A stretch of 64,000 bases of DNA from Climacium dendroides (taxonomy: Eukaryota; Streptophyta; Bryopsida; Hypnales; Climaciaceae), in NCBI GenBank assembly GCA_950106755.1, contig OX467088.1:13934001-13998000 (forward strand), written 5' to 3'. Numbering within the stretch: position 1 is the first letter of the stretch; each line of letters opens with the position of its first letter. The translations under genes were made by a program, and so were the position numbers. The notes below the pieces were generated by a model. That model made no database searches. It was not told where the DNA came from and saw nothing but the letters and a program-made list of their open reading frames with translations. Positions 54,701-64,000 of the stretch are shown here, one piece after another.

Positions 54701-57700
54701 AATTCTACCTAGCTCACATGCATCTTGTGGTTACCACAGTTGGAAAGTAGCTGTTTATATAGCAAAAAGCAATAATAAAATGAGGAAATTCAAGATTCTT
54801 ATTTGGAAGATAGAAGACTTGAAAGCATGTATCCACAAAGTAGGAAAAAAAACACGAAGCCAAATCAATAAGAATGTAGGAAAAAAACCCTTTCAATCTA
54901 CAAAATACATTGATATATACATAATATCAATCAACAACAAATTTAAGAATCAGGTCGTGTACAATCTCACAAATTTGTACAAGAAAAGCAAAAAGCGCTC
55001 CATTGACTCCAAGCAATGTAATCAACTTTATTGCAAACACTATTCAAGCAGTTATAGTATTGGAGTAGTTGCAATGATCATCAGGCAAATGAAATTGACA
55101 AACCCACCTACTCCTTTCAATTGCCTTTCACTAGTGATGACACATGTAGTTAGAAATTTTTAGTTTGAAACATCTATTTTTATTGTCTTTGATAAATATG
55201 AGGTATTTTGTTCCTAAATATAAATATAGCTAGGAAAATGACTTTAAAATAATTACTTAAGTTTAAAAAAGACTAGAAAGATTACTAAATGTCATTATAA
55301 AGATTTAAATGCTAAAAAAATATATATTAAAAATATTAAAGAATAGAAATAAACAAGAATCACCATGCCCTTGAGAGGGAGTATGATTGTATCATTGAAG
55401 CACTAGAAAGACTAAGTGACTAGAGATGGAGCGCCGAAAAAAAGCATAGAAGATTAAAAATTGGTGAGATTGAATAACTATTCTAAATTTACTAAAACTA
55501 ATCGTGATTGATGAGACTAAGTGCAAACAAAATTAGGTGTTGTCAAACTATTGACATGATGTTTGGATTCAGTGTTGTAATTGGTGCTTGATGATCGGAC
55601 TAAGACTATGAGTGTGTTTGTTGTCAAACTAATATTTTTTCTATAGTAAGAAAATGAGACAACAATTTCACTTTTCTGGCATGGATTTGAATCAATCTAG
55701 TAGAGTAGAAAATCAATGTAGGATTAAACCGATTTCTTGGACAAATTGTTATGCTTTAGCTCTAAGAAATATTGTTGCTTTTCATTATTCAATACACCAT
55801 ATCTCAAAACATCTACACAAATTGTGCAACCGCTCTACCCTTTTCAAGTTGATGACCTTACTTTGAACTACTCTTGAGTGGCAAATGAACTTCAACATTG
55901 CAAGTCAAGTTGAAGACACCAAAATCTTAACCAATTCATTACATTTGGCCTCTTTGTTGAAGCTCTGTCTCTTAGTCTTTCTCTCAAATGACTAAAATTT
56001 AATTGTACAAACCTCCAAGTAGGGAGAGAACTCTAAAAAATTCAACATCAAGCTTATGACAAAAAATGTAAGGGTATCATGATGCCTAGTGAACATAGAT
56101 CATGTGGATACATGAACCTATAAAGATATATATACATGAACCTATAAAAATTAGAAAGATTTGACCATAATAACAAAAAAACAAGAATTTTTAGTTGTTC
56201 TAGGTATTGGTAGTCACGACTTGATCAATTTAATAGAATTTTGCAGAGACTTCCAAAGATTTCTATTGTTTTAGGTACTTCAAATTTTTTTGAACAATAG
56301 ATTTTAATGTAATTTTGATTGAGACTGAACAACACTTTTTGGTTTAGGTTCTGCTATTTTGATTTTGTTTTTTCTCTAATAGTGAAATACCAAAATTAAG
56401 TGCATATTGAGCTTGTTCAACAATATGAACATGGAATTCACGTACACCTCCAACAATCTTTATACCACGCACCAATCATTGTAGTATTATATGAAAAACA
56501 ACAACCAAACAAAAAATAATAATAAAATGAAGTCTTTGGGGAGAAGATTCAAGTTAGTTAGAGTTTTGGATATCTAAGGTCATACATTAAAAAATGGTAT
56601 TTTATTTAGAAAATAATGTGTTAATGGGTGTTATAAAGAAATGTTGATACTAAAATATTCATACACAATTCATAAGAAAAATTTGTAAGTGCATCCACCA
56701 ATTAATAGACCATTTATAAATGTAATCCCATGCAAATGTTGTATACTATAAATAAATTGAAAAACACTTCTCGATATTGAAATAGAATTTTTTCAATGCA
56801 CATCACTCATAGCAATAGTTGATTATTATATGATTGATTTTAAATCAATAGTCAAGCCACAATTTTAAATTTCAAATTCAAGTTTTATAACTTTTTCTTC
56901 TTTTATTCAATCCCTTAATTAATTTCATATTTTCTCTTCTATTCAATTTCTTAATCAATTTTATAATTCCTCAATTCACTCAATTACATCCATCATCACA
57001 TTAAATAAGCATCAATCTGTCAATTTTAATAATATTCAATGACTATTCATTCTTATAAATTTTTGCTTATACATATCCAAACCATAAAATAAATAAAAAT
57101 TCAAATCATGGCTAAATGATAATCATTATCAAATCACAATTTTCAAGAACACTTACAACATTCTTGCTTTGGATACAAACATATATCCAACCATAGATCT
57201 TAATTAGTTAGACTTATTCATCAAATGATTAAAATTCTAATGAACCATGGCAATAGTCCATAAAAACTCTAATTTTGATGACACTTTTGATGTTCATAGT
57301 AAATGAAAATGAATGATTAAAATACATTATTCATACACAATTCACTCCATACATCATGGCTAATAGCTATTCAATTGCCTCACATTAATTTATAATCAAG
57401 CTATCTCAAAATCTCTAATTTAAATCTCATCCATTTCATCACACATTAAAATTCAAATACAAAGAAATTAAATCCTATTCATGCATTTCCACCAAAAAAA
57501 TTTAAAACACAAACATCACATTCATAATTCATTAATCACAAATTTGCACAAAAGTACATTTAATAGTTAATACATCACAATACAATTCACAATCATTTGA
57601 ATTGAATTGTAAAAAAATACACATGACATGAAATTGTTCATAAAAATGTGCATAGATAATGTTCATAGACAAACAAATACTTAAGGGAAGTTAATGTGAG

Positions 57701-58899
57701 CCCCCAATTCGTCACACGAGACTCATTTATTTATTTATTTTTTAAATATTGTATGAAAAATAGTACAAAAAATCCAAAAAAGAGTGTAAAACCAAAATAG
57801 GTATGTCACATACCAATATAATATTTGATCATAAATACAATATTTTTCCTAGGTTACATCCAATTCCCGCATGTAAATAGGTTAGAATCACTGAATTGTA
57901 CATAATACATACATTAAGTAGAAATTGCCCAAATTGTCTAAACCTACTATACATGAGGCATAGACTAGCTAAACTGGTCCGAGAGAACTATGTGAGAACT
58001 TTTGAATAGATTCCTAAAGAGAGATTCCAATTTTCCCATTTCATCGACAAAATAATAGAAACCCCAATTATTAGCTTGTAGGTGAAGAAAACTCAAGATT
58101 GAACTAGTGGAGGGCATCACAACCTAAATACGGTGATTTGGAGATGAAATCATGCCAGGAGTCGAACGGTGCAATGGGTTTGCCAAGGTTCCCTTTTCTA
58201 TGAAAGATTCCCTATTCATTGGGAATTAAAGGGGATAACGGGATTTAATTCTCATTTTTCGAATGTGCAAAATAAAAATATGAGCTTGCACATCCTTCGT
58301 GAAATTCCATGAGAGGTTCCATGAAAAGTCTCGATTTTTTTTCTCTCTAAAAGATCTTTTTTCTGAGCGGTCAACCATTGAAAGTTATGATGGAAAATTC
58401 CTATAAATTATTCAAACTGCGATAAAATCTCACTAAAAATTTGTAATTCTTTTTTATGTTAATAATGAGCTCTTACGAGTTTCGTGGCATTCCGACAATC
58501 AAAAGACTCACAACTGACAAGATCCTCCAAGATTGACAAAATTGAAGATTAAACGTGGAGTTGATTAGTGTATCGGGAGTGTACAGAATTGGATTGAGGT
58601 CAAAGTGGGGTTTTTCTTACTCCTTTACACCTACCAAAGAGCATAGGTTATTTACTTTTCATAGAAAAGTTGATTTTCAAAAGTTGGATTTTTATCCATT
58701 TTAGGTTGTTCAATTAGCACTAGAAGTCTTTGAGGTTTTGACATAGGAAAAAGGGGAAGGGAATTCTTCTAGACTGAAAATGGCTTTTTGAAGCCAATGG
58801 CACAATCTGTTTGCAATTTGGAGTCTTTCTCCAAAAGTTAGAGTTTTGGACCAGTGTAGAAAGTCAAATTTTGAAAAATTAGAATGAAAATCCAAAGTG
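51719..58899. other. Long AT-rich intergenic region with degraded repeats
   Basis: No gene is supported. TTTAACC-family end-like sequences occur at about 52045 (TTAACCTCTTAAGGACCAAA) and 53438 (TTAACCCCTAAAGGTCCAAA). The 53700-53810 stretch carries the repeat core shared with 17240-17340, 21070-21170 and 37330-37450. Short frames at 54200-54433, 54780-55163 and 55654-55866 have no recognisable features. Confidence 0.45.
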
Positions 58900-58947
58900 A
58901 TAAGTTTACCTTATGAAAATGAGAGGAGGTGGGTGCCCTTGGGAGAG

Positions 58948-58954
58948 TATATAA
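58948..58954 (+). promoter_or_regulatory. TATA box of the copia LTR
   Basis: TATATAA upstream of the LTR end, in the position expected for the U3 promoter of a copia LTR. Inference from motif and context. Confidence 0.5.
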
Positions 58955-59158
58955 GGGCATCCATTTGTTAGTTAGTCTGACTATATACTACTGTAACTTA
59001 GATTGAATAGCTACATCCTAATGTCTCACACCGTTCTATTAGTCAAGCGGTGCTTTCTGCCTGCTATATTAAGGTTGGATACTTTGTAATCCAACACATT
59101 ATCATAATATATTAATACCTTTTGTCATCCTGTCAGTCTTGCATCTTCTTACTCAACA

Positions 59159-59171
59159 TGGTATTAGAACA
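59159..59171 (+). other. Primer-binding site for initiator Met tRNA
   Basis: TGGTATTAGAACA directly follows the LTR terminal CA. It matches the copia consensus TGGTATCAGAGC complementary to plant initiator tRNA-Met except for two changes. Confidence 0.75.
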
Positions 59172-59498
59172 CATCGTTAATTAAAATGTACTACTCTTTG
59201 GCACCGATTGCTGATGTCGACAATCTTCTTGTCGCTGAAGATCTTTGAGATGAACTTGAAGCATAGCTACGACTCAATCTTGTAATGGATGCATATTCCC
59301 ATGAATTCCCAATTGAAGCAGATGAAGAGAGTATCAATGATGGACTAATCATCTCAGATCTTTTGTAAGGATACAATCAATTTTCTATTGAAACTTTTGA
59401 TTTGATTGGCGGATTTTCTCAAATCCACATCGAACCTCAAGAACTAACACCTGAACTCAATGCACCTGGACAGTTCAACAAAATGACTCCGCACTATT

Positions 59499-60251
59499 TT
59501 GTTGCTGAAGACGACTCTTTTGTCATCCCATCTTTCCTTTATCAAGAACTCTGAATTGTTATTTTGCACCATGGCTACAGCCAATAGTATGGCTTCTCGC
59601 GTTTATAATATGATTAATATTCCACCTTTGACTGCTTCAAATTATGTGTCTTGGAGCATAAAAATAGAAATGCTCTTAATACGTTCAGAACTATGGAGTA
59701 TGGTTAATGGAATCGAAGCTGCTCCTACTGACAGCAATCAAGATGGATTAACAGCATGGAAGTTAAAAGACTCAAAAGCTCAGGCTAACATATTATTGCA
59801 CTGTGGTGAAAAGCAATTGATCTCACTTCAACTGCTAGCCACCTCTAAACAAGTATGGGATAGAATAAAGCAACTCTATCAACGATCGAATAAAGCATCA
59901 CAAGTAAGTTTACATAAACAATTGTATCATCTTACCATGACCGACACAGATGCTGTTGTTGGCTTTCTTGAAACCTGGCAATCGGTGCTCCAAGAAGCAG
60001 CTATAGTAGGCTGCGTATTTACCAATGTTCAACAAGTTATGATCCTCTTATCAGCGCTTCCGGATTCATGGAGTGCATTCGTTACAACCCAAGGTGGCAT
60101 TACGAATCTCGCATTCCCTGAATTATTATCAAATATACTCCAACAAAATGCAATAAATACCTCAAAGGGTGAATCTGCTAAAACCAATGCGTTTTACGTA
60201 AAGGGAAAATTTACCAAAACCTTTTCCACTAAATCTTCCTCATTTGGATAA
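59499..60251 (+). pseudogene. copia gag (UBN2-type) with premature stop
   Basis: A 250-codon frame. The likely true start is the ATG at 59571 (MATANSMASRV). PPLTASNYVSWSIKIEMLL and the WDRIKQLYQ segment are typical of the UBN2/gag-polypeptide family, the capsid part of copia elements. The frame stops at TAA 60249. The same frame resumes and contains the CCHC zinc knuckle ICHNCGIPGHKSPDC at about 60322-60366 and then the protease, so one nonsense codon separates gag from the rest of the polyprotein. Confidence 0.8.
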
Positions 60252-61766
60252 AATCCTAAAAACAACAAACCCAATTTTCGATCCTCAAATGAAAAGAATA
60301 TATGGAGCCAAAAGACTATCATTTGCCACAATTGTGGCATCCCGGGCCACAAATCCCCAGATTGCAGGAAAAAGAAACAGAATCAAAGTGGATTCACTAA
60401 GAATCTACATCATAATAACAATACTGAAGAACCTTCCTATCTTTTTACTGCAACAGTAGCACCATCCATCCTTTCCTCCTCATGGTATATAGACTCCGGG
60501 GCAAGTCAACACATGTCCCCCAACAAATCCTTGTTTCGTAATTATAAAGCGTTAGATTCTCCCCGCTTGATTATCTTGGGCAATAACAACACTCATCATG
60601 TTGTTGGCTTGGGTTCAGTCCTTTTAAGACTACCCAATGACCAAACCTTACTAATTCTTGATGTGTTATTAGTTCCACAATTAGCTAAAAACCTTATTTC
60701 AGTTTTTCAAATTACAAATACTGGTCACACTATTTTAACTTTTACTAAAATACAATGTATTATTAAAATAAGATCCCCAAAATCAAGGGTACAAAATCAA
60801 TTTCGTTTGCCCAAAGATGGGACTCTATTCACTCTTGGAGTTGGCATTGAATCATTTGATTCAGCTAGCATGGTAGAGATTTTATTCCACCTTGCCTCTG
60901 ATATGCTCAAATGGCATTATAGGCTTGGACACATCAACATTAATTCTATGAATCTTATGATTTCCCAGAATTTGGTCAAAGGTTTGTCAAATATAAAATC
61001 CAATTTACCATTGTGTGAAGGATGTTTATTTGGAAAACAAACCAAATTACCTTATCCACTTGATGGCGCTACACGAGCTATAGTACTACTTGCATTAATT
61101 CATACAGATTTGTGTGGACCCATGCGCACACCATCTCTTGGAGGTGCTACTTATTTTCTCACTTTTATCGAAGACTTCTCAAGGTTTACAATTGTGTATT
61201 TTCTAACAAAGAAATCAAAAGTTTTGAATTATTTTCAAAATTATAAACAATTTGTGGAAAATCAATTTACTGACCACAAGATACTCATTCTTAGATCTGA
61301 TAATGGAGGCAAATTTACATCTAAAGCTTTGAATACATTTTGTCTTGATCATGGCATTCAACGCCAATTTACCACTTCTTATAACCCAGCCCAAAACGGA
61401 ATTTCTGAACGCAAAAATCGAATACTAGTCAAAGCTGCTCGTTGTATGCTACATGTTGCCCGTTTGCCAAATTTTTTCTGGGCCAAAGTTGTGTCCACAG
61501 CTTGTTATTTACAAAATTGTTCATATACCTCAGCTTTGCCAAATATCACGCCTTATGAGCTTTGGATAGGTTTGAAACCCAACTTAAGTAACCTTCATAT
61601 TTTCGGTTGCCCTGCCTATACCCATATTTCTGATCATTTAAGAATGAAACTTGAAGTTAAAACTATTAAGTGCCTATTTCTTGGCTATGGTGTTCCTAAT
61701 GGCATTAAAGGATATCGGCTATATGATCAAGAAAATCAATGGCTCTTTATCAGTCGTGATGTTTAA
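60252..61766 (+). pseudogene. copia zinc knuckle, protease and integrase part of pol
   Basis: Same frame as gag. Order: CCHC knuckle; aspartic protease WYIDSGASQHM (about 60488); GAG-pre-integrase WHYRLGHIN...CEGCLFGKQ with the HHCC-type zinc residues (about 60910-61040); integrase core with HTDLCGPM (about 61099), LRSDNGGKF (first and second Asp) and the later NGISERKNR Glu; and the FLGYG block of the integrase C-terminus. The catalytic triad is present. The frame ends at a TAA after SRDV because of a small indel at about 61764, with reading continuing in the next frame. Confidence 0.85.
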
Positions 61767-62640
61767 TGAAGTGTATATATTATCTGGTCGGGATTCAACT
61801 TCATTCAACACAAGTCAACCACCTACTTGGTTCACCGAACCTGGCGATTCCTATTCTATCCATGAACTGATTACTCAATGAACTAAACCTAGTACCTACT
61901 TGCTAGAAGTTCCACCAGTCATTCCAAAGCAGGACCCACCTTTATCTCCTCCACCACCTGATCCTCCGGATTCACCAACCTCTCCCTCAACATTTCCATC
62001 TGCTCATGTACGCTCACATCAACATCAGGAACAGTTAAACAAATCTCCTCCACGACGGAGTTCTCAACGCTCAAATAAAGGTCAAAGAACAACCCCTAGA
62101 TTCCATGATACAAATTTGTATTGCTTTGGCCTATTAGCCCAATTAGCTGAACCTCTTATTGTATCTGAAGCTCTTTCCAATCTGAATGCTCGAGCTTGGA
62201 AATTTGCTATGGATAACGAGTATCTTTCATTACGCAATAATAAAACTTGGGAATTGGTGGACCCTCCATCACATCGATCCATCATCAGCACTAAATGGAT
62301 TTCCGGCGCAAGTATAAATCTAATGGTTCCATCGCCCGCTTCAAAGCTTGTTTTGTAGCTCGTTTTTTTTTTCAAAACCAGGTCTTGATTTCTATGAAAC
62401 TTTCTCACCTGTTATGAAAATGACGTCTTTGAGACTACTTTTAGCTTTGGCAACACTTTATGATTATCACATTCACCAAATGGATGTGATAACTGCTTTT
62501 CTACATGGAGTTTTATGTGAGGAAATTTTTATTTCCCAACCTGAAGGTTATATTAAACCTGACACTGAACGTAAGGTTTGCCTATTGCTCAAATCCTTAT
62601 ATGGACTTAAGTAGGCGCTCCATGCCTGGTATGAAACTTT
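61767..62640 (+). pseudogene. copia reverse transcriptase fragment, frameshifted and truncated
   Basis: After the indel at about 61764 the frame passes a TGA at 61879 and a proline-rich linker (PPLSPPPPDPPDSPTSPS), then shifts again near 62300 and near 62375. Recognisable reverse transcriptase motifs are the TKW block, ETFSPVMKM, MDVITAFLHG (first catalytic Asp) and LLKSLYGLK followed by a stop and ALHAWYE. Similarity ends at about 62640; the second half of the polymerase and RNase H are missing. Confidence 0.8.
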
Positions 62641-63680
62641 TCTAAGCTCTAGTAACAAGTGAAACAAGAGTATATGTATTAGCATAAATATATGGATAGC
62701 GACAATCGAAACACTGATGAGAGCAAGTTTTGTACCAATGTTCACACGATATATATTTACTGCAAGGAGTATGTCATGAAGCATTCGAAGGAATTAGGTA
62801 TCAAGGTGTCAAAAGAAACAATAGATGATATGTTTAAGCACCCGTTGAACCAATAGAATACTAGATAAGATTAGGACATCATCAATCCAGTCAATAGGAT
62901 TAATAATAGACTGAAAGCAAGTAAACCTTAAAAATAAAAATGTAAGAGTGTAATAAAACCTAAAACTAGAAATTTTAAATTTTAATTCTACTTGAAAAGT
63001 AGAATTAAAGTCACACAACAATAAACTACTTAATCTTCCCTATTTAAGAATCCCTATACTAGTGGTTGTGGTTTTTGTTGGATTGAATAACATCTAAACT
63101 ATAGCACATATCCAAAATGACACGCATGCAAAGATGATAATAGTTATTTTTATTGCTAATTTTATTCAAAATACTACATAAAATTTTAATCGGCTAAGTG
63201 ATACAAAGGATTTTTGGAAAAAAAATACAAAAGGATTAGTAGATAGATTTCCTACATAGAGTCAAAATATGCATCTACATCATACAAATTTTCAAGTAAT
63301 TTAGAGGAAATCCACGTATTCATTGTCCAAACTTATTAGTTATTTGTGTCATGCAATGAACAAATCATTTTTTCAAGGCTATAAGTTTTTATACAAACTA
63401 CTTATTTTTACTAAAATTAAAGAGATTTGTACATATCATATCAAAGACTAATAGTTGTAATAACCTATATGACATGAAAAATGAATTAATTTATACATTT
63501 GACAAGAGTTTTATACAAATACCAAGCGCAAATATGTACAAAGTACATTTAACAATAATAATTTTAGAATTTTTTTGTCATATTCAAAAGTTATGGAGGA
63601 CCAATAATCTTTAAAAAATGTAAATGGTTATCCTTCTATTTTTTAATTAACTAAATTATTGAAAATTCCTTTTTTGTTAA
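62641..63680. other. AT-rich DNA beyond the copia truncation, no gene seen
   Basis: No copia, LTR or other recognisable sequence. Frames are short and AT-driven. Confidence 0.45.
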
Positions 63681-63941
63681 CTAGTGCAATATGCCTACGC
63701 CTAATTTAAAATTTGAATGCACCTCCAATCCTAAACAATTGAATTGCAAGGTTCCATGAACTAAATTTTCATATGTGATAAAAAGTCTTGGACCACTAAA
63801 TGTGATAAACTTATACCTCATTTGGTATACAACAAAATCACCTCCTTTAATATCACCATGATTAAACCATGTTATTATAGATGCTTTCTTATCATTTGCA
63901 TCAACATGTGGTTGAATCTTTGAATTTTTAGAAATGTGCAT
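63681..63941 (-). pseudogene. 2OG-Fe(II) oxygenase-like domain fragment
   Basis: An 86-codon frame with PHVDANDKKASIITW (H12-x-D14), IKGGDF (33-38), then FSGPRL and ENLVHGTLQ (H62). The HxD...H spacing and the GG turn before a beta strand fit the core of a 2-oxoglutarate/Fe(II) dioxygenase, possibly of the TET/JBP-like group found with some transposons. The conserved Arg that binds 2-oxoglutarate is not evident after H62. The N-terminal part of such a protein would lie at or beyond the right edge of the window. It may be a fragment or one exon of a gene. Confidence 0.4.
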
Positions 63942-64000
63942 TGAATGTACATTTGTTGAATGGTCTTTCTCTTAAAATAGCAATATATTTTAGTTAGACA

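Larger units (their letters stand above)
58900..62640 (+). mobile_element. Ty1/copia retrotransposon, 3'-truncated and mutated
   Basis: A 5' LTR ends at 59158 (...CTCAACA) followed by a primer-binding site. Its left edge is not determined, so 58900 is approximate, chosen to include the TATATAA at 58948-58954. Then come gag, CCHC knuckle, protease, integrase and the start of reverse transcriptase, the Pseudoviridae order. Homology stops at about 62640 inside reverse transcriptase, so the YVDD core, RNase H and 3' LTR are absent. No target duplication can be assessed. Confidence 0.85.

Noticed and set aside
58900..62640. Complete copia element with two LTRs
   Set aside because: No second LTR, polypurine tract or RNase H is visible; similarity ends inside reverse transcriptase.

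Overview
The window is nuclear DNA of a land plant, probably a bryophyte or other seed-free plant. The evidence is small GT-AG introns, plant gene families (LEA_2/NHL, DOMON-cytochrome b561, S-like RNase T2, plant aspartyl protease, B-box-like protein), long AT-rich intergenic DNA, a Ty1/copia relic and many small terminal-inverted-repeat elements. The lineage is inferred from overall flavour only. I see no organellar, bacterial or CRISPR features. || Layout: 1-3.1 kb is a leader/intergenic region. At 3.15-4.03 kb is a single-exon LEA_2 membrane protein whose last codons are tandemly duplicated in the 3' flank. At 5.3-8.2 kb (minus) is a four-exon DOMON/cytochrome b561 gene. At 8.8-9.9 kb (minus) is a three-exon RNase T2 gene. 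Positions 11,477-28,604 are bounded by a 32-bp terminal inverted repeat (31/32 identical), flanked by GAAA on both sides. Inside are two long, divergently oriented and broken coding regions: a DUF7869-type presumed transposase on the minus strand, and a large protein on the plus strand with a ParB-like motif and a weak methyltransferase-like tail. Between them lie an (AC)n/(AT)n array, an 11-bp minisatellite and a GC-rich pyrimidine island. I read this as one ~17.1-kb DNA transposon, and it is the most novel item here. At 31.5-33.0 kb (minus) are remnants of an acireductone dioxygenase gene split by a small element with an 8-bp target duplication. At 35.9-43.0 kb (minus) is a ten-exon membrane-anchored aspartyl protease gene with MITEs in its 3.2-kb seventh-coding-block intron. 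At 48.4-50.2 kb (minus) is a six-exon B-box-like nuclear protein gene. At ~58.9-62.6 kb is a Ty1/copia element truncated inside reverse transcriptase. At 63.7-63.9 kb (minus) is a 2OG-Fe(II) oxygenase-like fragment. The rest is AT-rich DNA with dispersed MITE families. || The host genes are independent loci rather than an operon: two secretory-pathway proteins (RNase T2, DOMON-b561), two membrane-anchored proteins (LEA_2, aspartyl protease) and one nuclear protein. Spliced models were built by hand from GT-AG sites with reading phase checked at each junction. Each sums to a whole number of codons, but none is confirmed by transcripts or homology search.
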